In this document: positions 33,804 to 45,790 of the stretch, piece after piece
Position numbering within the stretch: the stretch's first letter is position 1
Layout: each line of letters opens with the position of its first letter
Assembly (NCBI GenBank): GCA_963678675.1
Contig: OY783201.1
Location: 20,887,769-20,951,768 of the forward strand
Source: Xiphydria camelus
Taxonomy: Eukaryota; Arthropoda; Insecta; Hymenoptera; Xiphydriidae
Direction: 5' to 3'
DNA: 64,000 nt
Notes under the pieces: generated by a model
The model's database searches: none
Told to the model about the DNA's origin: nothing
What the model saw: only the letters and a program-made list of their open reading frames with translations
Made by a program: the position numbers and the translations under genes

Positions 33804-34857
33804 ATGATAAGAAGTCGTGCTGCTAAAATTTTGAAAATGGTCAAAGAAAAAAACCACAAGCAGTCAGAATACAACCAGGTAATTTATTGCATTATATCCA
33901 ATAGTGTTAGCCTAACCTCTTGCAGGTTATTCTATATTTATAGAAAAATAATCGAAAAGGTGTGCATTTTTTGTATTAGTGATTTATTTCAAAATTTCAA
34001 GAAATAGGTACGCAACGCATAGTAATTTTTTTTGATTTTTGATTTGTCAGAAAATTTTACTCTTCATAAAAGTTGGTGCTCAAAAAGTTATAAGAAAAAG
34101 TTGTTTTAAATCAAAAGTTATGTTCAAATATGGAATTTGAAATCAACAGCTCAAATTTTATAATTTTTTGGATTTTTGATGATTTTAGATGACACAGAAT
34201 ATTTTTTATTTTTACAGTGTTTCGTTACACTGTTTTTAACACACTAACATGCTTGAAATCTTGCTGATTTAAAAACTGTTCAAATAATTGCACATTTTCC
34301 TTGAAATGAGAACTAATGTCTTGAAGGGTGTTGCGTACTTTTTGAGACACACTGTATATTATGTTGAACTTGAAAAATAATCTTATTTTGCAAATATGAT
34401 CTTTTCAAGAAACGTTGTAAGTATTTTTTTATTTAATTACAGATCTACAAATTCCCAGCTCTAATAATAATATTGCTTCAAAAAAAACTGATGTTGCTGC
34501 CTGCAACTTTGATACTGGTACCACTTTAGCAAACTTGGAACTGGATAATGAGGGTGCTAGTACTAGTGTATATTTCAAAGGACACTCAAGTTCTGAGAAC
34601 AATAATCAAATGAAACCAATTATAATTTCCGGTAAGAAATTACATTTTTTATCATTATGCATCACAATAATAGGTGCATGTATTCGGATTATAGTTACAC
34701 GTAAATTTATAATTTTTTATAGATATATTGATAACCAGTCCTGATAGTACCCTGCTTATGGAAAACACATTTACAGTTTTGAAACCTGTGGAATTAGCAT
34801 TTACCAGCGTAAATGAGGAAGCAAACGATAATGAAACTGTGCCTCTAAAGATACGTA

Positions 34858-36413
34858 CAAACCGGGCAACAAAGTGTTGGCAACATGTTGGCAACACGTC
34901 GATATCGGTGTTGGCAACATGTTGGCAACTCGTCGGTGGATACTCGTCGACAGCGTAGCAGTACAGACCAGCCAACAAATGTTGGCAACATGTTGGCAAC
35001 ACGTTCATCCCCACGTGTCTCCCGTCGACTAGCAACAGCGGGCGGCATGACATCAAAGAGAATGGTCGCCTGTTGCTGGTATCCGTGTTTCCCATTTCAA
35101 ATGAGAAAAGTTGACAACATCCTCGCAACATCCACGCAAAAGGGACGGAATTTCAGAAAGTCGATTCATACCTCTTTTAATACTTTTAATAGCACATCGA
35201 TCATAAATAACTCTCCGACTATAATATAATTTTTATTGGATTCCTCGCCTGCTCAGCTACTCCCGCCGTCGCCGCCGCTACGCAAATTTCTTGACAGGAT
35301 CGTCGCCGCGGCGACGGTAAATTTTCCGACCCACGCACGAAAGTGGTTAATCGCGTCATCGGCACGGCATGTTAAAATACTGACTGGATCAAATCCTTTC
35401 CTTCTCCTTTTTTATTATTATATATTATTATATAAAATAGTTTTTTAATAAATGCGTGGATAAAACCGTGTCGCCGAAAACCCCGGCGACCTTGGGACCC
35501 GATGCGCGGAGCCAGGTACTTACCCCCCGGGGGTTGGGGAGCAAAGCTAGTACATACACATAAAATATACTACCGCCCACTTGACACGGCCCGGCAGGGA
35601 CCACATGTGGCAGGGACCGTCGCGGACGGGGTTCAACGCTTCCGATCCTTTCCGTCAAACGACGGGACAGTCATAAAGACTAGAGTCTGTTTTCCGTCGC
35701 ACACCTTTTCCGGAAAAGGTTAATTAACGGACGAATCGAAATAAGCCGTTTCCCGCAATATCTATTCTAATAAACAATGTTCCGTCTTTGCGCGACGGAC
35801 TATACGCGCCAAATTAATCTTGCGTGGTGGGTTTAGGATAAATAAAATTATACCAATTGGTAAGGGAAGACAAACAATGCATTAACTTTATTTGCGAGCT
35901 GTTCCGGTCGCTCGCAGGTTTTCAAACTAACTGGTCGCTCTTCGACCCTGTGGTAATGAGGAACTTTCCCGGATCTAATTTATGGCTTTAACGGCCCGAG
36001 GAGTGTCGAATTTCTCCCTCACGCCGGTCTACGGACGAAATGCGAAGAGCATTTGAGCGAATATACGAGAGACAATTTATTAATAATTTATTAATCCATA
36101 GTGGTCACACGGGGTCCAGTGGACCCCATGCTAATAAAATATACATTTTTCTCATGAAAACAGTTTTTTCACTTTATTTTATACGTTCAAAACCGACCTA
36201 TTTGATTGTACGAGTTTCATGAAAATTAATATCTTGAAACTGTAAAATAAATATACTTTTGTCACACACAAAGCTCGTTGTAATACTGTATCCAGATACG
36301 AGTTGATGTTGGCAACATCTATGTTGCCAACTTGTTCCGCCTGTTGCCAACCTGTTGCCAACGTGTTGCCAACATGTTGCCAACATGTTGCCAACACTTT
36401 GTTGGCCGGTCTG
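34858..36413. mobile_element. Non-autonomous element made of GTTGGCAACAT repeats
   Basis: The ends CAAACCGGGCAACAAAGTG and its near-inverse ending GGCCGGTCTG are followed inwards by multiple GTTGGCAACATGTTGGCAAC units, in opposite orientation at the two ends. TACGTA flanks both sides (34852-34857, 36414-36419). Dropping the element and one TACGTA leaves the host reading frame continuous, which fixes the borders. The centre (35230-36060) is GC-rich, with ATCGTCGCCGCGGCGACGG. No transposase is visible. Open frames on both strands in the repeat ends are repeat artefacts. Confidence 0.85.
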
Positions 36414-37529
36414 TACGTACCTTAAGGGAAGCAGAGTATGATCTTGAAAATAGTCTCACTGCCAACAATTTTCCTAGCCAAGACAACCCAAAAAATCAGC
36501 TGAAAGAGTTTGTTTCTGTGGTAAGTAGATTTTCACTTCCCTCTATAAGAGGAGTATTATTATAGTCATGCAAAAAATCATTTTTTAACACTTTTTTTTG
36601 TCGTTTTGATGTGTGCCCAGAACAGAAAATCAACATTTTCTCAATTTCGTCGGCCTGTTTATCTTTCGGTCTATCTGTCTCCCTGTATGTTACCTGAGGT
36701 TACCTTTTTGTTAGAAATTCAACTATATTATTGCTTTAATGAATCCTTCAAAATATTAGTATTTTTGTTTCTTTATTTCAGATTCACCAAAACCCAATGC
36801 AGATTTTGAAATCAATGGGAACAGGAATTATCCAGATAATCTGGACGGAATTTGCAATGAAAATAAAGAAAATGTACAAGAGCAGATTGAACTCGATGAA
36901 GACAGAACTATAGAAGTTGAACCTCCTGAATATCATTCTGACGATTCAGTAGCTGATCCCATTTACGAGCCTGTTCGGCATCACGTAGTTGCTGATTGGA
37001 CTAATGAATCTGAAGAAGTTTTAAATGAAACAAACACTTATAAAGGACGACCTAAAAAAGGAAGAAAAAGGAAATTTGCAGAACAGTCCAGAAAGGAAGG
37101 AATAAAGAGAAGAAATAGTAACTTGTCTCATTTTGACTACAAAGGGCGTGAAAAAGCACCTAGGAAATTTATGGATTTTGATTGCCAATGTGCGCTTAAG
37201 TGTGTACAGTCAGTTTCTATTGAAGAACGAAGGCAAGAATTTGAAAAGTTTTGGGGTTTGCAATCATATAACTGTCAAACTAATTATATAGCAGCAGCAG
37301 TTAGCCAAGTCCCTAAAAAGAGAAACTACGGGAGAAATACCGAGAGACGAAACTTCACCAGAAGTTACAAAATAAACGATACACTTGTGTGTAGAGAAAT
37401 GTTTGTTAAAACATTTAGTATATCTTCTTGCCGGGTTAACACGGCTCTCAAGAAATGTCATGGCCGTGCACCATTAACAGACCAACGAGGCGTTAATCAG
37501 GGTGGAAAAAATAAAATCCCTGAGCATAA

Positions 37530-38279
37530 AGGCGCGTCCTGACTGAGTCGACAGTGTCGATCGACACTGTCGACTCAGTCAGGACGCGGCAGTCGACTTG
37601 GTCGATCGACATATTTTGTCGATCGACATGTCGACTGGTTTTCCACGAGTTGTCGGTAAACATCAAAGGTAGTCGAGTCGAACGCAGAGGGTTCGGCAAG
37701 GCGAGCGGTTGTTTCGGCAGCGGTGCGATGACGGTCGGCGTACGGCGTACGGTTTTTGGCGATGCTCAAAGGCCGCCCCAAACTGTTCGCTTCGTGTAGA
37801 CACTAAATTACTTGGCTCATGCTTGAATGCTTATTTTTTTATTCGTGTTCCGTCGCACGATAGACGGAATTCAGAATATCGGTTCGTACCGTTCGATAGC
37901 ACCGCGATCTGAATACCTCACTAGCAAACGATATATTTTGGCGAAAGCGGCAAATGCGCTTGCAGTCCCGCACATTCCCCGAAAATTTTAATCGATACCG
38001 CTATGCGTGGAATACTAAATCTGTCTTGTAAAGGAGAGAATGACGAATTCAATAGATGACCATCCGGAAAGACCAATCCAACCGGGGGCCCGTTTACGCC
38101 GAGGGTCAGAACATACCTCCGGAGGGTCGGGCCTTGTAGACCCGTCGACTCGACTACCCTTTGATGTTTACCGACAAACCAGTCGACATGCCGGTCGACA
38201 AAATCCAGTCGACAAATTCTAGTCAAAAGTGTCGATCGACAGTGTCGATCGACACTGTCGACTCAGTCAGGACGCGCCT
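37530..38279. mobile_element. Non-autonomous element with GTCGATCGAC-rich ends, TAA target
   Basis: AGGCGCGTCCTGACTGAGTC is mirrored by GACTCAGTCAGGACGCGCCT. Both ends continue with GTCGACAGTGTCGATCGAC palindromes and a longer shared block (TGTTTACCGACAA, GTCGACTGG). TAA at 37527-37529 and 38280-38282 is a 3-bp target duplication, as in PIF/Harbinger elements. Removing the insert with one TAA leaves the transposase-like frame open. No transposase is encoded. Confidence 0.88.
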
Positions 38280-39593
38280 TAAGGAGGAGGAGGTCATAAA
38301 TCAAATTAATAAAATTCCGACGTATATTTCGCACTATACACGAAAAAAAACTGATGCAAAGTTTTTGCCCCCAGATGTAACAGTCACTAGAATGTACGAA
38401 ATGTATACCAGAGAGTGCCAACAGCCCATAAGTATTACAAAATATAAGCACATTTTTTATTCAAAGTTTAACTTGCGAGCTAAAACACTTAAAAAAGATA
38501 CATGTAATAAATGTGACGGTCTTAAAATGAAAATAGATAACGAAAAAAATGATGAGACGAAACAGAAACTGATTGAAGAACATAAACAACACCTTGACGA
38601 GGCTGAATATGCACAAACCTTGAGAAGAGACGATTTCAAAGCAGCTAAGGAGATGAATGACTACGAGTGCCTTACGTTTGACATGGAAAAAACGCTACCA
38701 CTTCCACGAATTCCGACCAATATTGTATTCTACAAAAGACAACTTTGGGTGTACAATACGGGAGTACACAGTGGAACGGACGATCGTGGTTACTGCTACG
38801 TTTGGGCGGAAGGTGTCGCTGGAAGAGGGGCACAGGAAGTAGGATCGTGCTTAATAAAACACAGTCAAAACTATTTAAAACCTGAAGTTAAACATTTAAT
38901 TTTGTGGAGTGATTCTCGCGGGGGTTAAAATCGGAACATCTCAAACTGACCTTAATATTAATACATATTTTGCATTCATCCCAATATCTTGAAGATATCA
39001 CTTTAAAATTTGTGTGCTCAGGCCACAGTTTCTTGCCCAAAGATTCAGATTTCGGTGATATTGAATCAGCTTTAAAACACCAACAACGGTTGTATCTACC
39101 TTCAGATTATATAAATGTAATGAAACTGTGTAGAAAGAAAAATCCACTTTTAGTCACTGAGATGACTTCGAAAAACTTTTTTGGTATAAGTAATGTGGAA
39201 AAAAATATAACGAATAGAAAAATTTCAGTTGATGGTGAAAAAATTAACTGGCTAAACATTAGATCTATAAAAATAGAAAAAAATAAACCTTTTTCGTTAT
39301 TTATTCAACAAAGCACTTTTGAGGGTCCCTTCGAGGAAGTCAACATAAAAAAAGTAAGAAGAGGAAGGCAAAATGCGAATCACAGCGATATATTTCTAGA
39401 TTTGGCCCACTTGTGGCCCCAAGGAAAAGCAATAGCTGAACCAAAACTTGCCAATTTGCGTGAAATGTATCATCTTATACCATCTGACTGTCTAAATTTT
39501 TACCAGAAACTGAAAGGAGGTGCTAATATTGAAGAAGATATTGATGGCTTCAACACCGAAAATCTCGACTTCGCCATCGAAGAGAATAATTAA

Positions 39594-40427
39594 AATGTTG
39601 TATTAACTTCTAATATTATAATAAATACTGCAATATTTACTTGTTTTTACTCTTCTTTTTTTTATGAAACACCTACCTAACTTAATTTTCTGTTTTGCAG
39701 AAAGCATCCAAGCCTCAAAAAAATTAATGCTAAATGAAAAAAAAGAGAAATATCGAAAAAAAGTTGTTTATTTAGAACAGTTCAACAAAAACTAATGTTC
39801 GATTGTTGCGCGTTATCAACATCTTAACTAAAACAATTTATATTTTCTAAAAATGTATTTTCTAATTTCATGCAAACCACACCTGGTGTGGGTTGGATGT
39901 TTTTTGCATAACTGGGTCCAATTGTAAGTATGCAACGAAAATGTTTTCATAATATATTCACTAGTGTTACTTCGGCGTTTTTATTCGTCTCTCACTATAA
40001 AACATATATTTTTAAAGAAAATGGATTACTATTTAAATAGAATACAATTTCATAAAAGATCATAATATTATAATGATACATATAGGTACACAAGTTTCTT
40101 ATTCGTTCCGATAGCAAACACTTACATGTATTAAAAATGTCAGAAGAAATGCCAAGGACTATACGGGGCCCCTTAGAAAATTGAAACACTGAAAATTGTT
40201 TCGACTTTAAAAAGTCTAACAAAAACTACATGCCGCGTTTCACTTCATTCCCTATTCCCAAAACAGTACATCCTGAAATATATCCACTTCAAATTATGTC
40301 GATAATAACCCCGATGATAATTAAACGCCGTGTTTCATCCCGCCTCCCCTAAAAAATATTGATATCCAAGTATCTCTCAGGACGGGCAAGATAGAAGATG
40401 CGAGTTTGGACGAAAAATCACTCGGTA
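39594..40427. other. 3' flank of the transposase-like gene; no gene seen
   Basis: AT-rich. GCAAACCACACCTGGTGTGGGTTGG near 39872 is a short palindrome sharing GGTTGGATGTTTT with about 33664, so it is probably the terminal region of the same transposon. Confidence 0.4.
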
Positions 40428-40560
40428 CACTGGGAGAAGAAAATGATTGAATGAAGTATATTTATTTATTTGAATATAGTTCATTTGAATTAACTATTCT
40501 TTATTTGAATCAATTGAGGATCAATTAAATTAATGAAATATTTGAATTGATAAAATGAAA

Positions 40561-42782
40561 TTAGTCCAGTCAATGGGGGCCAAAAAAGGCCTTTATTCTA
40601 CAAAAGGTGGGGTAGTCGCAATTTCTTAATATGTTGTTAAGTTCTGGGCCTTAACAAAATATCCAAGTTTTCGACCTTGGGGAGTGACCGCTCGAGCCGC
40701 CATCTTGAATTAAAGGGACAAAAAATGTATTTTTTTTCAAAATAACTCTCCAGCGGTTGATTTTGCGACAAAAATGTTTAAATAAAAGTTAAAGAAGATA
40801 AAATTCCTCATATTTTTTGTATCTTCACTTTTTTTATAAGTCTAATGTGTTTCGAGTTCCAGCAGCGGAAAGATGAACATTTTTTCCAAAACATAGTAAC
40901 ACTTCCCATTTTTTACGGTAAATTTCCTAAGAACAAATTACACTTACGACGAAGATATCGAAATTTTTCGATAAATTAAAAATAATATATCAATTTATAA
41001 ATATCGATAAATACGACGCGATATATTGATAAAATAAAAGTATCGATATTGTTCCGACAAACGATGGTCGGAATTATGACTATCGATTCTTAATCATTAG
41101 TATCACCGTGATATATATATATATACCTCGTTAATCTAGGGTCAATCTCGACATAATGCAAAGACAAGGTCATCCCATTGGCAGCAGTCAACAGCAGCAG
41201 AAAAGTCGGCGAAGCAACAATTTCCATCAACCCACTCATGTTGTTTCAAAGAATGTGCATTGCGAAGAAATCCGACATCGAGTTAAAAGATTATCTTAAA
41301 TTCGAGCTTGCCCCATTTCCTTTGTCGCTTTTCTCGGTGGAAGGAATGCGTAAAGGTATGAAATCCTCATTGTGTATAAAGTTTTTACACAACTTCCACA
41401 GAATGTGTGGAATTCGGAGATAACCAAATCCATGTTTTGGATGGAGGATACCGTTTACACAAAGTTGTATGGCATCGTAATGATTCATTTGCGTCCATTT
41501 CCGAGAAATACGTTCAATATGTACGAAGTCACTACGGTTCACATGCAGTCATTGTTTTCGATGGATATCCGATTGATGGTGGCAAAAAGAATACCAAAGC
41601 TGCAGAAAGACTTCGCCGATCGAAGAAGCATATGTCTGTGGATGCTCTCTTCGATGAAACAATGTCGGTTCTAGTTTCCCAAGAAGTATTTTTAGCCAAC
41701 GAAAACAATAAAACCCGTTTAATTTCGATGCTGACAAAAAAAATGGAACAGGCTGCTATTACTGTTAAACAGGTGGAAGAAGATGCTGATGTATTGATTG
41801 TTAGAACAGCGATTTCCTTGTGCTCAAAATTTGATGCTGTTTTCGTAGTTGGTGAAGACGTTGATCTTCTTGTTTTGCTGACAGCATTAGCATCATCTCA
41901 AAGTAACATCTACCTCCGCAAACCAGAAATAGGCAGAATTGCTGAAAAACTATATTCCGCGAATAGTTTAAAACATGAAGACGTAGCTGAGAACATTCTG
42001 TTTCTCCATGCGTTTAGTGGCTGCGACACGACATCGTCAATCTTCAGCCAAGGAAAAATAAAATTTTGTTCACTTCTCCAGAAAACAGCAGGACTGTGCC
42101 ACCATTAGCATCTTCAAACAACAGAATGCAACACCAGAGCACATCGCAGACGCTGGAGCGCGCTTTCTCGTTGCTTTGTATGGTAGCAACATGGAAGAGG
42201 ACACCTTGCAAGAAATCCGCTACCAATGTTTCGCTAAATCTACCACAAAAAGTAAACCCAATCTTGCTTATTTGCCACCAACAAAGGACGCCGCGCGGTA
42301 TCATGCATTCAGGACGTACCACCAAGTCCAAAAATGGTATGGAATCGAGAAAAAACCAGAAGACATTTCCACCTAAGATCACGACGCTGTGGACTATTAA
42401 GCCTATCAGGGATAAAATTATTATAAATAGCAAGAAACACTAACAAAAATCACAAAAATGGCGAGTGTTACTAATTTTTTGGGGAAAAATGTTCATCTTT
42501 CCGCCGCTGTAACTCGAAACACATTAGACTTATAAAAAAAACGAAGATACAAAAAATGTGAGGAATTTTATCTTCTTTAACTTTTATTTGAACATTTTTG
42601 TCGCAAAATCAACCGCTGGGGAGTTATTTTGAAAAAAAAACATTTTTTGTCCCTTTAATTCAAGATAGCGGCTCGAGCGGTCACTCTCCAAGGTCAAAAA
42701 CTTGGATTTTTTGTTAAGGCCCAGACCTTAACAACATATTAAAACATATTGTAGGGCAAAATCCCCCACTGACTGGACTAAA
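40561..42782. mobile_element. Long-TIR element encoding a PIN (FEN1/XPG-like) nuclease
   Basis: TTAGTCCAGTCAATGGGGG at the left is mirrored by CCCCCACTGACTGGACTAA at the right. The inverted arms run about 40561-40908 and 42467-42782, sharing GTGACCGCTCGAGCCG, AACACATTAGACTTATAAAA-type and GATGAACATTTTTTCC phrases. The only recognisable protein between them is the nuclease-like pseudogene at 41178-42376; there is no DDE, tyrosine or HUH recombinase. No target duplication could be identified. ATAT-rich sequence and short ATCGATA repeats (40960-41120) separate the left arm from the coding part. Confidence 0.8.
41178..42376 (+). pseudogene. FEN1/XPG-type PIN-domain nuclease-like protein, frameshifted
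   Basis: Three frames carry successive parts. 41178-41400 has ISINPLMLFQRMCIAKKSD and a PFPLSLFSVEGMRKG motif. 41407-42108 is the long piece. 42170-42376 has LQEIRYQCFAKS and YHAFRTYHQVQKWYG. Within the 233-residue middle piece, IVFDGYP (D52), QVEEDADVLIV (E124, E125, D126, D128), VGEDVDLLVLL (D151, D153) and FSGCDTTSS (D207) fall in the order and spacing of the metal-binding acids of flap endonucleases: VFDG, the XPG-I E-E pair, D-x-D and the D before the helix-hairpin-helix. KNTKAAERLRR after D52 also resembles FEN1. I have seen this protein type in arthropod and cnidarian repeats, without a known role. This copy needs at least two frameshifts, so it is dead or mis-sequenced. Confidence 0.7.
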
Positions 42783-43643
42783 TATATTATTTGAATTATA
42801 TTTACTTCATACAATTAAATATTTTTCTAATAGCACTAAATTTAATTCATTCTAAACAAGACGTATGTTTGAAACAATTAACCTACTTTACTTGACATCA
42901 AATTTGTACTTCCGCATATTCAATTGATATAAATACATCGGCTCATCAAATAAAATGAATATATAGTTGTATTTATAACCAATTATTTTACTAAATTTGG
43001 TTGTTATTGCAAATCAATTTGTTTAGAACGAAATAAATAATGAGTTGTTTGAAATAAATATCTCCTTATTTCATTCAAGATTTGAATTTTGAAAGAATGC
43101 AATTTGTTGTTTGATCTGAAAACTATATTCATTGGAGTAAATGAAGATTATTTCTCCTCAACAGAAAACGATGTTTCGTTGCAAATTGCGATTTATACTT
43201 GACACGACGAGAAAAAAAGTAATCAGAACAAATACATTTTAATTGATTTAACTAATTGTAAGTCATACTGTTCAATTATATTTCGTATACTCTCTGATCC
43301 GTACATTTATTTGAAATAAACGAGTTTTACTTTTATTATTTTATTGATTGAAATAATGTTTATTCAAATCAATACAATCGAAGGATTGGTCCAAATAAAT
43401 AACTGTATAAGTGTATAGTTTTTTGTTTTGATGTAATTGATAATATTTTGCCACAAATATGTAATGTGTTAAGTTAAAATAATATTCTGCTGAATACAAA
43501 ACGATATTTATTCATATCGAATAAACGCTTTATTGAAGCATAGAAATATTGTTTAGATTACATAGTAAGTAAATTTGAATCAAAAAATCAGTTTTCTACT
43601 ACACTGAGAGAAACAAATGATTGAATGCAATGGATATATTTGT

Positions 43644-44242
43644 TTAACCCTTCGTTACTCACGTGGATTTTTGAAACATAATATCTCACCTGGGGTGTAC
43701 CGTACACCCCAGTTAAAAATTAACGTTTCCTTAGTGAAAAATTGAAATTTTTTAATACTTTTTTTTTTATTCTAAAGCTTGAGATATTGCCTAATGATCA
43801 CAACATTTTTTAAAAACAAATTTCAAATTTTCTAATTGAAAACAAAACTCGAAGTCTCAGTACATGAGGTCTCGGTTTACAGACGCTCAGGTCTCCTTGC
43901 CGATTTTTATAAAAAAATAGTATAAATAATAGACTGAGGATAGTTATCATACTCTCGTTTTATTAACGAAGGACAAATTAACAAATTGGAACAAGTTTTA
44001 TAGAAAAATATTAAATATTAAATTAATTACAGATTGTTAAAAAAAAATCGCTATTTAACTCTGTGCAGCGTTCTGTCGGAGAGACAAATCGGTTTTGTCC
44101 TGCGCTTTTGGTGCCAAATTCTTTAATGAAATGTTCCCGAAAGGTACTGAAAGTCCAAACCTCGAAGAAAAAACTAGGCGTGGTATGCAAAAAAAGGAGG
44201 CTGGGGTATAGCCTACACGCCACGTGAGCAATGAAGGGTTAA
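43644..44242. mobile_element. piggyBac-type MITE with TTAA ends
   Basis: TTAACCCTTCGTTACTCACG and its inverse GTGAGCAATGAAGGGTTAA end in the TTAA target at 43644-43647 and 44239-44242. The inner TIR continues with ACGTGG / CCACGTG. No transposase is encoded. GGGGTGTACCGTACACCCC at 43692-43710 is a perfect hairpin. It interrupts the AT-rich TTGAAT repeat. Confidence 0.85.
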
Positions 44243-44289
44243 ATATATACTTGAATTTAATTTATTTGAAAAAATAGTTAATCACTTGG

Positions 44290-44962
44290 AAAGCATGAAA
44301 AAAGCTTTTTATGGCGTATCGTAACCGCCGATGAGAAATGGATCTATTTCATCAACCCCTGAAACGCAAAAAATCATGGGATGATCCTGGCCAATCATCA
44401 ACGTCGATACCAAAATGAAACATCCACGGTCACAAAACAATGCTTTCAATTTGGTGGGATATGGAAGGTGTCGTTTATCACAAGCTGCTAAAGCCGAATA
44501 TAACAATTACTACCGAACGTTATCAACAACAATTGGAGCGTTTAAATAATAATTTGATGCAAAAACGACCATCAATTGCATCAAATCGCCGAAAAATGAT
44601 TCTTCTTCACGACAACGCTTGGCCTCATGTTACTTGAGCCGTAAAAGAAACATTGATGTAGCTTGAATGAGAAGTTTTCCCGCACCCAGCGTATTCTCCA
44701 GACCTGGCCTCGAGTGATTATCATTTATTTAGATCGATGCAACACGACTTGGAAGATACACACATCCATAATTACCAAGAAGTCAAAAGTTGGGTTGCTG
44801 AGTGGATTAGCTCAAAAAGTAGACAATTCTTTCGTCGCGGAATTCAACTTCTGCCAGAAGTGAGAAAAAGTTATAGCCTTTAAAGGCAAATACTTCGATT
44901 GAGGTATTCACACTCTTTATTACGACATAATGTTTTAGAAACAAGAAAAAACAGCGGCATTG
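44290..44962 (+). pseudogene. Mariner family 1, copy D: 3' two thirds
   Basis: Starts just before the first catalytic aspartate (ADEKWIYFI), then LSIWWDMEGVVYHKLLKPN, ILLHDNAWPHV (second aspartate), PHPAYSPDLASSDYHLF (third aspartate) and the C-terminus near 44900, ending with AACAGCGGC. In-frame stops follow the first and second catalytic regions. The N-terminal domain is absent. Confidence 0.8.
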
Positions 44963-45181
44963 GCAGAGCTAGTCCAAGCGTTGGCGACCGATCCGTCGTG
45001 TGTCAGTTTTTGAAGACACATCAAAGGCGTTGGCCTTGGAGTTGGCGGACGTTGGTAGTCAGGTCCACACGTTGGCTGCATTGGATTAGTATGTGACCAG
45101 CTGCCGCAGGGGTAATAGGACTAGTAGGTAGATATTTTATCGCTGTGCATTGTTTATTATTTGTGTATTTGGTGGTACATA

Positions 45182-45286
45182 ATGGCGGTGATGAGCAACG
45201 AAGAAGTTTTTCAATTCATAGAACTTTACCAAGCCGAAAATTGTATTTGGAATCCTCGAAACAAACACCACAAAAATAAAAATATA
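45182..45286 (+). pseudogene. MADF-domain protein, first exon
   Basis: The ATG at 45182 opens MAVMSNEEVFQFIELYQAEN followed by CIWNPRNKHHKNKN, the start of a MADF (Myb/SANT-like) DNA-binding domain, ending at an ATA|GTAAGTC donor. MADF proteins bind DNA; such genes occur both as host factors and as the second gene of PIF/Harbinger transposons. The rest of the MADF domain is not seen. A BESS-type C-terminus lies at 48000-48414 beyond the long-TIR element that starts 70 bp after this donor, so the two may be pieces of one gene. Confidence 0.55.
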
Positions 45287-45523
45287 GTAAGTCAATAATA
45301 ATTATTATTTTCGGTAGGTAGTTTGTAATAAATTGTTTCGTGTTTTCTTTCTTAACAGTAGTTATAGTAAGGGATCCTTCATAAGAAAAAAATTGATTAC
45401 CGCTCCTCTGAAACTTTGTGAGCATCTTCATTTTGCCGAGTCTGCCAGCTTTTTTATCTGCGAAAAGTCTGGTTTCTGCCGGGGTTTCGACATATTATAA
45501 TTAACAAACATGTCAATTTTATG

Positions 45524-45790
45524 AATTTTGTTTATTGATGACCAACAATCTGATTCTTTGCCGAAGTAAGATAAATATTTATGAAATCAAACGGTAACAT
45601 TGTCCGACAAGTTTTCTGCCGGGTATGTCCAGTCCGACACTCTGAACATGTCGTTTTTATAAATTTTGTTTATTGATGACCAACAAGCTGGTTCTTTACC
45701 CGAAGTAAGATAAATATTTATAGAATTTGATAGTAACATTGTCTGACAAGTTTTCTGCCGGGTATGTCCAGTCCGACACTCTGAACATGT
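45524..45790. repeat. Two tandem ~132-bp units in the left arm
   Basis: TTTGTTTATTGATGACCAAC through TCCGACACTCTGAACATGTC occurs twice in a row (about 45524-45652 and 45660-45790) with about ten differences. The right arm has one copy. Confidence 0.85.

Larger units (their letters stand above)
33804..39593 (+). pseudogene. Transposase-like gene of an unclassified DNA transposon, multi-exon, disrupted
   Basis: Recognisable exons: 33804-33878, 34443-34631, 34723-36520 (interrupted at 34858-36413) and 36782 onward (interrupted at 37530-38279). The 3' part is in a second frame from about 38970 to 39593. The protein has an acidic N-terminus, GRPKKGRKRK, a cysteine cluster CQCALKC, EFEKFWGLQSYNCQ, CNKCDGLK, LTFDMEKTLPLPR and LWSDSRGG-stop-NRN, where related proteins have D(x)CGGQNRN. 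That motif, with upstream and downstream acidic residues, suggests a DDE-like nuclease. Such proteins are common in insect repeats, but I cannot assign the superfamily. Defects: a nonsense codon at 38926-38928, a frameshift just after it, two insertions and two splice-phase mismatches. Ends are unresolved; GAGAGACGA near 33639 and its inverse near 39985 are candidates. Confidence 0.65.
40428..43643. repeat. AT-rich TTATTTGAAT repeat hosting the nuclease element
   Basis: CACTGGGAGAAGAAAATGAT at 40428 and CACTGAGAGAAACAAATGAT at 43601 begin similar stretches rich in ATTTGAAT and TTGAATCAA. The same type of sequence fills 42783-43600 and continues after the MITE at 44243-44285. It appears to be an interspersed repeat into which the element at 40561-42782 inserted. 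No gene is present. Confidence 0.5.

Noticed and set aside
34655..35131. Long open frames on both strands rich in LPTCCQH/ANMLPT words
   Set aside because: They are translations of the GTTGGCAACAT repeats of the inserted element, open in several frames because of repeat periodicity.
37493..38226. Several 60-100-codon frames on both strands
   Set aside because: They fall in the palindromic ends and core of a non-autonomous element and have no recognisable product.
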